Part shown: one piece after another, positions 18,534 to 27,768 of the stretch
How positions within the stretch are numbered: the stretch's first letter is position 1
How the letters are laid out: each line of letters opens with the position of its first letter
Assembly: GCA_021792045.1 (NCBI GenBank)
Contig: JAJYVJ010000001.1
Span: forward strand, 1 to 64,000
From: Thermoplasmata archaeon
Lineage (GTDB): Archaea; Thermoplasmatota; Thermoplasmata; Thermoplasmatales; Thermoplasmataceae
Direction: 5' to 3'
Length of the DNA: 64,000 bases
The notes under the pieces: model-generated
What the model was told of the DNA's origin: nothing
Seen by the model: the letters and a program-made list of their open reading frames with translations, nothing else
The model's database searches: none
Position numbers and translations under genes: made by a program

Positions 18534-18883
18534 CTTATACGTAAAATACGTTCTGCAATAAAACGATATCTTCGTCTCTGCTCCAACAAAATTGTTTAAT
18601 CTAGATTGCTTTATGTCGGCCTTTTACTCTTGATTTTAAAAGATGAAAAGCAATAAACATTGAGAGTCGAAAGTGGCGGCGTACGACTGAGATGAACTAG
18701 AGCGATAGCAGTTATCATGGTTATGCTACACTTATTGTAACACTCGTTTCGATGGAATTATCTAGACTTCTCTTTGTGTTTGTGAATCGATTATCGCGAA
18801 AATCTTTTTTCTAAACGCCAGCATAAAATATCATGAGCTATCGATCACAAAGCGGCAAAAGATTTCTCATCTAAAGTGAACAA
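18534..18883. other. Intergenic stretch without gene
   Basis: About 350 bases between divergent genes. I see no convincing reading frame, tRNA or rRNA signal. A stretch around 18690 has CTGA and GATGA boxes reminiscent of C/D-box guide RNAs, but they are not in the right order and I do not call one. Confidence 0.4.
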
Positions 18884-18893
18884 TAAATAATAT
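18884..18893 (+). promoter_or_regulatory. TATA box of dys
   Basis: The AT-rich TAAATAATAT is centred about 24 bases before ATG 18912. This fits a leaderless transcript for deoxyhypusine synthase. Confidence 0.45.
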
Positions 18894-18911
18894 CCTGAAT
18901 ATCACTTCCAT

Positions 18912-19844
18912 ATGAACAAGAAAGATTTGCTCACGTCCAGGGTCATGGATACGAATATCAGCGCTGATACAACACTAGGAGAGCTCATGGCACAGTTTTC
19001 AACATCTGGTGGCTTTACTTCTGCAAAACTGTTTACTGCTTATTCGATATTGAAGAGGATGTTTTCGGAAGAGAACACAACATTTCTTTCATTTCCTGCT
19101 GATATAATTTCTACAGGCACAAGAGGAGTGATAAATGAGATCGTTAAGAGAAAACTTGTTGATGTTATAATAACTACAAACGGGACGCTTGATCATGATA
19201 TAGCACGAACGTACACGAATTATTATGCAGGCAGTTTTGACTTTGATGATCGAAAGTTAAGGGATATCGGTATTAACAGGCTAGGGAATGTATTTATCCC
19301 GGACGAAAGTTATGGGGAGGTTATAGAAAATAGGGTAACTCCGGTATTGGAAGAACTTTATGCAAAGAAAAAGGAATGGGGCGGCGCGGAACTAGTCAAG
19401 GAATTTGGCCTGAGACTAAACGATGAAAAATCAATACTTTACAACGCGGCTAAGAACAACATCCCTGTTTTTGTTCCAGGAATGACAGACGGGTCTTTCG
19501 GTTCCCAGCTTTGGTCATTCTATGAGCAGAACCGGGATTTCAGGATTAATTTGCTGCAGGATGAACATGAACTGTCAGATATCGTATTTGATGCAAAGAA
19601 GACTGGTGCTCTTATGATCGGTGGAGGTATATCCAAGCATCATACCATCTGGTGGAATCAGTTCAGGGATGGACTTGATTATGCGGTTTATGTAACTACT
19701 GCGCAGGAGTATGATGGTTCACTTTCCGGAGCGAAACTTGAAGAAGCAATTTCATGGAAAAAGATCAGGCAGGACGCTGAATTTGTTAACATTTACGGCG
19801 ATGCAACTATAGTGTTGCCGTTGTTGTTGGGGCCACTTCTGTGA
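18912..19844 (+). CDS. dys: Deoxyhypusine synthase
   Basis: Transfers the aminobutyl group of spermidine to a lysine of archaeal initiation factor 5A with NAD, the first step of hypusine synthesis. The 310-residue length is normal. Seen are TTNGTLDHDIAR, the NAD/spermidine-site PGMTDGSFGSQLW, the catalytic lysine in GGGISKHHTIWW (about K242), and TTAQEYDGSLSGA plus YGDATIVLPLLL near the end. It stands alone with its own promoter; the aIF5A gene is not in the window. Confidence 0.95.
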   Translation: MNKKDLLTSRVMDTNISADTTLGELMAQFSTSGGFTSAKLFTAYSILKRMFSEENTTFLSFPADIISTGTRGVINEIVKRKLVDVIITTNGTLDHDIARTYTNYYAGSFDFDDRKLRDIGINRLGNVFIPDESYGEVIENRVTPVLEELYAKKKEWGGAELVKEFGLRLNDEKSILYNAAKNNIPVFVPGMTDGSFGSQLWSFYEQNRDFRINLLQDEHELSDIVFDAKKTGALMIGGGISKHHTIWWNQFRDGLDYAVYVTTAQEYDGSLSGAKLEEAISWKKIRQDAEFVNIYGDATIVLPLLLGPLL

Positions 19845-19854
19845 GCAATAATTC

Positions 19855-20142
19855 CTAAATATATTTGAGCCACTCCATTATGGGATCATCTTCCTCCTTG
19901 AGCTCAGTTGAAGATGTCCCGCTTGCACTAACGGTCGAAAACCTGTAAAAGTATATCCTAGAACCCTTCTCCACTCCATACATAATATGTTCAACATATT
20001 TTCCTTCTGGAAGATGTGCCATGGCTTCTGGGAATTCTGGAGAAAAGTGAACCTCGACCTTGTCGCCATTCTGGTATAAATGATATGAAGAATTGGACGC
20101 TATATATTCTTTCAGTTTTTTTGTTTCTATGGATGGTCCCAT
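19855..20142 (-). CDS. Small conserved-looking hypothetical protein
   Basis: A 95-residue acidic soluble protein of unknown function, with no membrane helix or Cys. The middle has an alternating pattern (DKVEVHFSPEF, IYFYRFSTV) that suggests a small beta sheet, flanked by charged helices. A TATA-like TATTATAG on the minus strand, about 25 bases before the ATG at 20142, supports expression as a leaderless gene. It converges with dys (10 bases) and runs divergently from the next gene. Confidence 0.6.
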   Translation of the reverse strand: MGPSIETKKLKEYIASNSSYHLYQNGDKVEVHFSPEFPEAMAHLPEGKYVEHIMYGVEKGSRIYFYRFSTVSASGTSSTELKEEDDPIMEWLKYI

Positions 20143-20231
20143 TGTTTCATGAGTTAATCTTTCTATAATACCATTGGCATCATTTTCAAATTAATGCATA
20201 AACTAATTATTAATAAAAATATATCTAATTC

Positions 20232-21140
20232 ATGCAGTATATAACGGAAGAAGATGTCTCAAAAAACCTAACGATGTCAGAAACAATAAAAATACTGGAT
20301 GAAGCTTTCAATGAGTGCGGACATGGGAGAGCCTATTATAAACCAAGAGAACGAATAACTTACATCGGAGGGGTATTCAACACAATGCCAGGTATAATAG
20401 AGAAATTCCATGTTGCAGGTCTTAAGACTTATATAGCTACACGCTCAGGAGCAAGGTTTGTCGTAGTGTTATTTGATACAGAAACATCTGATCTTCTGGC
20501 ACTCATTGAGGCAAACAAGCTTGGCCAAATAAGAACCGGTGCTTTGCCTGCAATGGTCTCTAAAAAGCTACTTCGTGCTCAAGAACAAAATCTCTGCATT
20601 ATTGGTTCTGGCTATCAGGCAGAGACACAGCTCGAAGGTATGATCTCAGCACTGAACATAGGAAAAATATCCGTATATTCACGCAACTTTGATCACGCCA
20701 AGGACTTCGCGAAGAGAATGTCTGAAAAATTTAAGATCGATATAGTGCCTTTTAGAAACGCAGGGGGAGCCCTCGCATCATCCACAATTGTCAACACAGT
20801 AACGGATTCCAACAACCCCATATTTTCCAGATCAGATTTAGGGGAAGAGTACCATCTTAACCTGTGTGGTGCGAATCTTCCGAGACGAAGGGAAGTCGCA
20901 GAGGATGCAATTGCAGACAGCGAAATAATAGTTATCGAGGATATGGACCAGGCACTGAAAGAATCTGCGGAGATCAAAAGCTACGTGAAGGTTTACGGAA
21001 AAGACAAATGTATCAATCTTAAGGACTTTGTATTAGAGAGCTATCATAAAAAAAAGAGGAGTGTCTTTAAGTCAATGGGTATAGGCTTAGAGGACGTTGC
21101 CGCTGGTTATCTTGTATTGAAAAATATGAAACTTATATGA
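20232..21140 (+). CDS. Ornithine cyclodeaminase/mu-crystallin family
   Basis: NAD(P)-dependent enzyme of 302 residues in the family that holds ornithine and lysine cyclodeaminases, archaeal alanine dehydrogenase and ketimine reductases. A substrate-binding N-terminal part (KPRERI, GIIEKFHVAGLKTY with the conserved Lys) is followed by a Rossmann domain with GSGYQAETQLEG and the GANLPRRREV region. Which amino or imino acid it acts on cannot be told from sequence. It is a single gene with a TATA-like region about 26 bases before the ATG. Confidence 0.85.
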   Translation: MQYITEEDVSKNLTMSETIKILDEAFNECGHGRAYYKPRERITYIGGVFNTMPGIIEKFHVAGLKTYIATRSGARFVVVLFDTETSDLLALIEANKLGQIRTGALPAMVSKKLLRAQEQNLCIIGSGYQAETQLEGMISALNIGKISVYSRNFDHAKDFAKRMSEKFKIDIVPFRNAGGALASSTIVNTVTDSNNPIFSRSDLGEEYHLNLCGANLPRRREVAEDAIADSEIIVIEDMDQALKESAEIKSYVKVYGKDKCINLKDFVLESYHKKKRSVFKSMGIGLEDVAAGYLVLKNMKLI

Positions 21141-21232
21141 GAATTTCCAGCTGGGTCAGCGATTCAGCTTGTAGGTTATCTCAATCTAGAGTGTGTATGC
21201 ATCGACCCACAGAAATACTTTCATTAACTCAC

Positions 21233-22174
21233 CTATGGAATCAATAACGTTGACTTAAGAGCCGATTCAAGATCTGGGAATTTGAATACGTAATCGTATT
21301 GAAGTGCCTTTTTCGGAATCACTTTTTTTCCATGAATAATAAGGTCAGAAACCTCACCCATTCTTAACCTTACAAGGGTTGCTGGTATCTTTATTTTCGC
21401 TGGCCTGTTAAGAACCCTCCCGAGTGTTTTAGCAAATTCTGCCATTGTAGTGGATTGAGGAGATACGGCATTTAACGCACCAGTTATTTTCTCATTATCA
21501 AGTGAGAAAAGAACTAAGCCAACCTCATCGCTCATGTGAATCCACGCGAGCCATTGGTTCCCTGGCCTTATCGGGCCTCCGAAACCTGTCTTGAAAATGG
21601 AGACAAGTTCCGGCAATCCCCCTCCTGATGCTGAAAGCACAAGGCTGGTTCTTACGTTTACAACACGAACTCCATATTCTTCAGCTCTGTTCGCTGCTTT
21701 TTCCCATTGATAGACAAGGTCTCCAAAGAAATCGTTTCCCTTCGACGAATCTTCGTCCATTTCAACATCAGTGATTTTATCGTAACCATAGTAACCTGCT
21801 GCTGTGCCATTAATGAACACCTTAGGCCTAATCTCACATTTTGACATTGCTTCGACAATCTGATCAACTGTTTTCACGCGTGACTCAATAATTTTTTTCT
21901 TGTATTCGCTGGTCCATTTCTTAAAAATTGGTTCACCCGTGAAATTTATGACTGCTGATGAACCATCTATTTCTTTCTCCCACTCTTGATTCTCTGGAGT
22001 AAATTCCACAACTTTTTTTCCAGGAAACATAACTTCTGTCTTTTCTTTATTCCTTGAAAAGAACTTTATTTCATTACCACGCGAGAGCAGAGCTTTTGCG
22101 ATCTCAGATCCGATTAGACCATTCCCCCCAAACAGGGAAATTGTTAGTGAGTTCTCTTTGTATTTGTCTCCCAT
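21233..22174 (-). CDS. TIGR01777-type epimerase (SDR family)
   Basis: Extended short-chain dehydrogenase-like protein of 313 residues (YfcH/TIGR01777, DUF1731 C-terminal domain). GGNGLIGSEIAKAL is the NAD(P)-binding loop, NFTGEPI replaces the second conserved motif, and FINGTAAGYYGYD carries the conserved Tyr region. The C-terminal VSPQSTTMAEFAKTLGRVLN and LRMGEVSDLIIHGKKVIPKK are characteristic. The reaction is unknown; plant homologues affect plastid division and bacterial ones are uncharacterised. It lies 6 bases after the XdhC gene, so both are probably in one operon. Confidence 0.85.
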   Translation of the reverse strand: MGDKYKENSLTISLFGGNGLIGSEIAKALLSRGNEIKFFSRNKEKTEVMFPGKKVVEFTPENQEWEKEIDGSSAVINFTGEPIFKKWTSEYKKKIIESRVKTVDQIVEAMSKCEIRPKVFINGTAAGYYGYDKITDVEMDEDSSKGNDFFGDLVYQWEKAANRAEEYGVRVVNVRTSLVLSASGGGLPELVSIFKTGFGGPIRPGNQWLAWIHMSDEVGLVLFSLDNEKITGALNAVSPQSTTMAEFAKTLGRVLNRPAKIKIPATLVRLRMGEVSDLIIHGKKVIPKKALQYDYVFKFPDLESALKSTLLIP

Positions 22175-22180
22175 TTTAAT

Positions 22181-23032
22181 TTACTCTTTCTCAGCAACTT
22201 TCGCGGCAGGACTCTTAAAGACTCGGTCTCGATTCCGTCTTTTCATGACTATTTCGGAAGCAATACTTAATGCAATTTCGAATGGAGTAACCGCATTTAT
22301 ATTTATACCAATCGGTGCACTAACAGCATCTAAAAATTCATCTGAAACTCCTATTTTCTTCAACTCCTCAAAATCCCTTGCAATCCTTTTCCTGCTTGCC
22401 ATTAAGCCGACATACGCAGCACTATGATGAGACAGGGATTCGAGAGTTTCAATATCCCTTTCGCCCTTTGTGAGTATAACTATGAAATCATCTTCGTTAA
22501 CATGCAGTGTATCGATATCAAAATTAAGATCTGAAATAATTTCGTCAGGATCGTTTGTGATGTTTGGTGCATGATTTACCAGCACAACGCTGAAGCCCAT
22601 TTTTTTTCCTAGAGCAATAAGTTCATTCTCTACATCATCCTTCCCGCCCTGTCCAAAAATTATGAGTCTTTGTGCAGGTTTAAAGGGCTCAAGAAAAACC
22701 TCTATTGTTCCGCCACAGAAGGTTTCAACGTAGATGTCGTTTTCGCTCTCTTTTGAGATCATAGCTTGAAGGCCATCTTTAGCGGTCTCGAGATGTATCC
22801 TTATTGTTCTTGGCTCGCCGGTGATTAAAGTTTTGCGCGCTTCGTCGATGATCACCGATTCAGGGCATGCACCACCTAACGAGCCGTAAATAACCTGGGC
22901 GTCTTTTACTATAACCCTGAAGCCAGGCTTTGCAAGTGCAGAACCTTCAGATCGGACAACGGATGCCACCACAAATGTTGATTTTTCGTTTTTCAAATGC
23001 TCAAGTTCTGATATATAGTCATAATCACCCAT
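22181..23032 (-). CDS. XdhC/CoxF family molybdoenzyme maturation protein
   Basis: A 283-residue protein of the XdhC family, which binds molybdenum cofactor and helps sulfurate and insert it into xanthine or CO dehydrogenase-type enzymes. The N-terminal domain has VVRSEGSALAKPGFRV and GSLGGACPESVI; FCGGTIEVFLEP closes it; a Rossmann-like domain follows (FGQGGKDDVENELIALG, VGLMASRKRI, INAVTPFEIALSIASE). No molybdoenzyme subunits lie nearby, so the client is elsewhere in the genome. It precedes the epimerase gene by 6 bases. Confidence 0.88.
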   Translation of the reverse strand: MGDYDYISELEHLKNEKSTFVVASVVRSEGSALAKPGFRVIVKDAQVIYGSLGGACPESVIIDEARKTLITGEPRTIRIHLETAKDGLQAMISKESENDIYVETFCGGTIEVFLEPFKPAQRLIIFGQGGKDDVENELIALGKKMGFSVVLVNHAPNITNDPDEIISDLNFDIDTLHVNEDDFIVILTKGERDIETLESLSHHSAAYVGLMASRKRIARDFEELKKIGVSDEFLDAVSAPIGININAVTPFEIALSIASEIVMKRRNRDRVFKSPAAKVAEKE

Positions 23033-23155
23033 ATACTCCGATTGAAATCTGATTAATCTAATTTCGTATTATTCGAATAAGTATCACTCGCCTTATGTGT
23101 TCATCCTCATTGAGCACAGGCATAATGCGCAATTTTTATAGGATTCTCGATAAAA

Positions 23156-23199
23156 GTTATCATTTATGGATAACGTTTTGTGATTCATGATACGATAAC
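23156..23199. promoter_or_regulatory. GTTATC/GATAAC repeats before surface-protein gene
   Basis: GTTATC (23156-23161) and GATAAC (23169-23174) form a 6-bp inverted repeat with a 7-base spacer; a third copy GATAAC is at 23194-23199. They lie upstream of a TATA box (about 23220-23232) for the gene at 23273, and may be an operator. Confidence 0.35.
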
Positions 23200-23272
23200 T
23201 GATAAGGTAAAATTTAGAGCAATATTTATATCAGTCAGTTCCTTTAGCGTGCTTACAAGAGGAAGATGATAA

Positions 23273-26182
23273 TTGCATAAGTACAGTTTGATTGCAGTCA
23301 TAGTAGTCCTCGCTTTTCTGGCGAGTACGTTTACAGTGATTGGAGCAAGTAATGCTATAACGCCGCAGACAGGAACGGTGAACTATACGGTGTATGACGT
23401 ATATGGATCTAATAGTTCGCTTGCTAATCCTTCAACAGTAATGAACATAGCTACCGTTTCGGGAATAACTGTAGAATCGCTGACCGGAAGTTCTGGGTCG
23501 TTCTCTTTGGACTATGGTAGTTACCTGGTAACTTTTCCATCAGCCAGAAATACAGTGTCTCTGCTAGGCACAGTTATAACCAACTATACACAGTACTATC
23601 TCACAGTTTCTTCATCCACAACGAGCGAAAACTTTAGCATTGGGGTTTCAGAGACGGTGTTGTCAACAATAAGTGTCAGCATGCCAGGTCTGGTATATCT
23701 TAACCTCAGTACATTTTCAGGGTTTCAATTTTATTCCAGTTCAGGTAGCTCCTCTACTGCATCGACCTTTTCCACCTACGTCCCCGTTTCATACTTTTTT
23801 GCGGATGTATACTCCAGTGGAACCACCTATTCATATCTGCTGAAAGGGAGTAGCAGCATCTCTTTGAATCCAAAGGCCCTTCCGGTTGATATTTACGGGA
23901 AAGTGACAAATAAAACAGGGAGCGCAATAAATAATTTCAATATAACAGTGATTGGAAAGAATAGCAATTACTATGTGGAGAACTTTAATGGGAATCCATA
24001 CTCTTTCGCTTTCAATCCCGTAAATGTGTCATATCTGGTGTTTTCTTCTCCGGGATATAAGCCATACCAGATCGCTGCACCAACCTCAACAGGATTACAT
24101 AAACAGAATGTTTCTTTGATATCAGGAGGTAGTGATATAAGCTATAATTATTCAATAGGTGCAAATCCTGATTTTCTTAATCTGACAGTTCACTTTGCCG
24201 TGTCAAATTCAACTGCACTTCCTTATTTTGCAAATTCCTCTGTAGGTTCCTTATACTGGCAAATCAGGATGGATAAACTCACAACATCATCCATATCCAC
24301 ATTCTTATCAAACTATGGAGAAAAATACACAAACAGCTCATTTTTCCTCAATGGAACAAATTATAACCTCTCAGGAAGCACCTTCAAAATCGTGTCATTT
24401 ACAAATAGCAGCCTTAATGCCTTTGTAAATCTCACATATAAGACATCTGGCCTTTCGAAGGTTAATTTATCCAATGGATTCAATGTGAAGCTGTATGCCA
24501 AATCCACAGAGTACTCTTCTGGGAGTTTATACTTCAATTACGCATTGAATTACAACGCACCCGGCATGGCGCTATCTTCTCCCGCTTCGGCGGTAAAGAC
24601 ATTCATAAGTCCGGTAGTTTTGAGGCCACAGACCTCCTCTGGTTTTATAAGTCTCGTTTTCTCGACACCATCGAATCCTTCGGTAAATACAAGCAAACTT
24701 GACCTTTACTGGATCGGGATGAATCGTTATGTCGATTACATGGGTAATTTTTCCAATGGATCTCCATATTTTGTGGTTCCGTTGAATGACAACATTTATT
24801 TCAATGCTTCAGCTGGATTCTTCAATCCTGCAACGAATTCCAACAACTATCAGGATTCCCTCAATTTTAGCTGGAAAGTAGGATCAAGTTATTTCACACC
24901 CGTAACCACACCGGCCTTTAATGCCAGCTATAGATTCACCTCATCAGGCACATATAACGTTTCCCTCACATTCACAAGCGGATCGGGGAGGACCAACAGC
25001 ACCCATTTTGTTATCTACGTATTCAATTCCACACCAACAGCTTCATTAAACGTTTCGTACAACGGAAAAATCTTGTTGCCAACGTCTACGTTGAGCAATG
25101 GGTCATCAAAATCATTCAACGTTCTGCAATCTAAGATCATGGATTTCAATGCTAATGGCTCCAAGCTGCCGATACCATCCACGAGTTATTACGCACCACT
25201 CTCCTATTATTGGATTTTACCGAATTACACAACGACCGGAAAGAATATCACTAACCCCTCTGACGTTTTTTCTGTGCCGTATATAGCATCGCACAAGAAT
25301 GATGTCGGGTACCTGAATGTAATTAGCGCGGCAGGTATAACAAACGTTACCATGTATATGCATGTGAACGATACAACACCCCCCACACCGGTTGTGACTT
25401 TATATAATTCAACAAATGCGGTAATTTCTCAGCCAGTTGCGGGAAAACCTGTGACATTTTCTGCTAACAGTTCATATGATCAGTATTATGGTTCAAGCAA
25501 GAATCTTACCTACAGCTGGGCGTTCCTGTACTCCAACGGAACGGTGTTAAAACCAGGTAATGCCAACATTTCTATGATCGGTGGTGGATATAACTCGACA
25601 TTCATTAAGGTTGAATTCTACACCCTTTCCTCACTCACTGTTTCTCTCAAGGCGACAAATCCAGCCGGTATAACCGCGTACTCGAACAATACTCTCACCC
25701 AAACCGTCAATTCACCATACATAGTTGTGAAGAACGTTGTCATGCCAAAGTCTCTGAATTCAGGATCCTCAGCTACAGCTACCATAAACGTAACAAATAA
25801 TGGCACTGTCGCCGCGTCATCATTTTACATAGACTTGTTAGTGAACGGTAAAGTGGTACAGTCCCACACTTACGGTCTTATAAACGCGAGCCAGACAGAG
25901 AGCGTTAAATTTTCTTTCGCGCCACCCATTAGTGGAAAAGTCTCTTTTGTTTTTCAGGCAGGTAACAGCAGCGAACCTTCCTTCTTCGCGAAAGACGAAG
26001 CTTATAGTATAACAAAATCAGTTAGTCCGCCGACATGGGAAACCCCTGTGATAATAGTGGGTGTCATTGCTGTAATAGTTGTGATCGGCTTAGTTTATTA
26101 TAGGTTTTCGACGAGAGGGACTAGGCAGAAGAAGGATACCGGAAACAAGCAGAATATAAGACTCCCTGGGAGGAAGCAATGA
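23273..26182 (+). CDS. Large anchored surface protein, PKD/CARDB-like
   Basis: A 969-residue exported protein. The first 25 residues are a clear signal peptide, most of the chain is Ser/Thr/Asn-rich with many N-x-S/T sites, and one helix near 928-950 followed by a basic tail anchors it. The middle holds Ig-like domains; the stretch with GKPVTFSANSSYDQYYG and TYSWAFLY resembles PKD repeats, and a later part (SATATINVTNNGTVAASSF) resembles CARDB. The start is TTG at 23273, supported by AGAGGAAG 8-15 bases upstream and by the signal peptide. It has no enzyme motif; adhesion or a surface coat is likely. A winged-helix gene follows 97 bases later. Confidence 0.75.
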   Translation: MHKYSLIAVIVVLAFLASTFTVIGASNAITPQTGTVNYTVYDVYGSNSSLANPSTVMNIATVSGITVESLTGSSGSFSLDYGSYLVTFPSARNTVSLLGTVITNYTQYYLTVSSSTTSENFSIGVSETVLSTISVSMPGLVYLNLSTFSGFQFYSSSGSSSTASTFSTYVPVSYFFADVYSSGTTYSYLLKGSSSISLNPKALPVDIYGKVTNKTGSAINNFNITVIGKNSNYYVENFNGNPYSFAFNPVNVSYLVFSSPGYKPYQIAAPTSTGLHKQNVSLISGGSDISYNYSIGANPDFLNLTVHFAVSNSTALPYFANSSVGSLYWQIRMDKLTTSSISTFLSNYGEKYTNSSFFLNGTNYNLSGSTFKIVSFTNSSLNAFVNLTYKTSGLSKVNLSNGFNVKLYAKSTEYSSGSLYFNYALNYNAPGMALSSPASAVKTFISPVVLRPQTSSGFISLVFSTPSNPSVNTSKLDLYWIGMNRYVDYMGNFSNGSPYFVVPLNDNIYFNASAGFFNPATNSNNYQDSLNFSWKVGSSYFTPVTTPAFNASYRFTSSGTYNVSLTFTSGSGRTNSTHFVIYVFNSTPTASLNVSYNGKILLPTSTLSNGSSKSFNVLQSKIMDFNANGSKLPIPSTSYYAPLSYYWILPNYTTTGKNITNPSDVFSVPYIASHKNDVGYLNVISAAGITNVTMYMHVNDTTPPTPVVTLYNSTNAVISQPVAGKPVTFSANSSYDQYYGSSKNLTYSWAFLYSNGTVLKPGNANISMIGGGYNSTFIKVEFYTLSSLTVSLKATNPAGITAYSNNTLTQTVNSPYIVVKNVVMPKSLNSGSSATATINVTNNGTVAASSFYIDLLVNGKVVQSHTYGLINASQTESVKFSFAPPISGKVSFVFQAGNSSEPSFFAKDEAYSITKSVSPPTWETPVIIVGVIAVIVVIGLVYYRFSTRGTRQKKDTGNKQNIRLPGRKQ

Positions 26183-26265
26183 TAACAGGGTATTCTAAAA
26201 ATTTTACAATTTTTTTAAAACTTTAATTTAATAACGCTTTAAGAAGAAATATTCAATACTATCTG

Positions 26266-26284
26266 TTCACTACACTATAGTGAA
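26266..26284. promoter_or_regulatory. 19-bp palindrome over regulator start
   Basis: TTCACTA (26266-26272) pairs with TAGTGAA (26278-26284) across a 5-base spacer. It overlaps the probable GTG start of the winged-helix gene, where a leaderless mRNA would begin, so it is a good candidate for autoregulation. Confidence 0.5.
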
Positions 26285-27374
26285 TTCACTTATGAGCAGC
26301 GATAATCCTGTGGTTAAGGCGAGGGATCAAAAACAGAGAACAAAGGAAGAACTCATTAAACTGATCAAAGAAAATCAGCCCATAAGGTTCAAAGAACTAC
26401 TTGAATACTCCGATCTTTCTAATAGATGGCTCTCTGAGATGCTGAAGGAACTCGTTTCCGACGGTTTGATAATGAAGGGGAATAACAACGTTATGCTGAA
26501 GAACGGGCAGGAGAAAAAGAATGTTGAATCTTATACTCTTACCGAGGAAGGGAATAAAGTATATAGGAGGATATGGCCGGCATTCAACTCAATGGCTGAT
26601 CTAAGGCAGGATCTTTCAGATTATGTGGAGTTCGGATATTCTCTCGGTCCAAAAGCGCATTATTCCAAGAATGATTTCTCCTATGGAAACAGAACAAGCA
26701 TAATCGCCAGTAAGAACGTCGATCCTTCTTACTTTGAGATAACGAAGATGTTCATAAAGGAGCTTGGCAGGCGTGCAAGACAGAACGTAATGGCTGGGGT
26801 AATCGATCTCGTTGTGAAAAGATATCCCGATTATGTTGAAGGGAAAAATGAAGGTTCTTCGGGGAAGATCGTGTTCTACACTGAGGTCGATCTGTCAAAG
26901 CTCGTGAACGACATCGATTACTATTTCCGATTCATCCAGGACCTCGAAAACGGGCGAAATCCGTTATTCAACAATCCTGTAAAATCCCTTGGCGTGCTCT
27001 ATGACAGCATAGTTATTGCGGACAGGGTAGTGAAGAATAAGGTCCAGCTGGATAACGTCATAAACTGGATATCAGGGCATTTAAAGGATTTCTCAGACAT
27101 TTACGACCTGGATTTAGACCTGGAGATGCTCATAAGACTCAACACACTGATAGAATCAGAGAAGAGCCCGTTTGGAAGCGAGGAGTATTCTGAAAAGTTT
27201 AAGGACAGACCTGAGTGGAAGACCTACTTGGACTATTATCTCGTCCTAAAGATCATAAATTTCAGGAGCAGGCAGAGGCTCGAAGAACTGGATAGGTTCT
27301 GGGAAACGCGTTACGATACGTACAATTTTAACTCGATGGAAGAATTCATGGACTATATTTCTTCATTGCAGTGA
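26280..27374 (+). CDS. Winged-helix protein with unknown helical domain
   Basis: A 364-residue soluble protein. Residues about 20-90 form a winged helix (RFKELLEYSDLSNRWLSEML, then ELVSDGLIM and ESYTLTEEGNKVYRR), as in archaeal one-component regulators. The rest, about 270 residues, is charged and mainly helical without a family I know; it could sense a ligand or oligomerise. The start is GTG 26280 or ATG 26292. A 7-bp inverted repeat overlaps the start, suggesting self-control. It stands just downstream of the large surface-protein gene and may regulate surface genes. Confidence 0.7.
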   Translation: MNSLMSSDNPVVKARDQKQRTKEELIKLIKENQPIRFKELLEYSDLSNRWLSEMLKELVSDGLIMKGNNNVMLKNGQEKKNVESYTLTEEGNKVYRRIWPAFNSMADLRQDLSDYVEFGYSLGPKAHYSKNDFSYGNRTSIIASKNVDPSYFEITKMFIKELGRRARQNVMAGVIDLVVKRYPDYVEGKNEGSSGKIVFYTEVDLSKLVNDIDYYFRFIQDLENGRNPLFNNPVKSLGVLYDSIVIADRVVKNKVQLDNVINWISGHLKDFSDIYDLDLDLEMLIRLNTLIESEKSPFGSEEYSEKFKDRPEWKTYLDYYLVLKIINFRSRQRLEELDRFWETRYDTYNFNSMEEFMDYISSLQ

Positions 27375-27768
27375 TACGCGGATTTCTCTTCATGCTATTT
27401 CCACGTCTTGTTCACCGTTAGAGTTCAACTCGTAGTTTCCCTTATCTTCTTGGTCTACGAATATTCTCTTGTGGATCTCGCTATTTTTTTTTGGCAATGA
27501 AAGATCACGCAACCCTCTCGTATTTTAAGGGCTATTTAGGAGATAAATATTCTTCATCCTTTATCGCCACTAGGAATGTTGAAAAGGATTTCAGTGTTCA
27601 TGAAATATACCGCATGGATTTTCATGATCCCGGGTACTTCATTTTACATGGTCTAGGGACGCAAATTGATAGGTCCAGAAGCAATTGTTTTAATTCAATA
27701 TAGAAAATATTCAACCAGTCCGGAGAAGATTTAAGTATTCTTCAATGATTCGTTTTTGAATAGATAAT
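27375..27768. other. Poorly coding stretch with two doubtful small frames
   Basis: There is no convincing gene. A minus-strand frame from TTG 27512 to 27390 encodes 40 residues (ending NGEQDVEIA) with protein-like hydrophilic composition. A plus-strand frame 27491-27703 of 70 residues overlaps it. One may be the remnant of a lost gene. The last 40 bases hold the promoter of the YVTN gene. Confidence 0.35.

Noticed and set aside
18660..18740. Possible C/D-box guide RNA
   Set aside because: CTGA and GATGA boxes are present but in the wrong order, and no guide match to rRNA can be shown.
27491..27703. A 70-residue frame on the plus strand
   Set aside because: TTG start after a T-run, no promoter or RBS, composition not protein-like at the end, and it overlaps a more plausible minus-strand frame.
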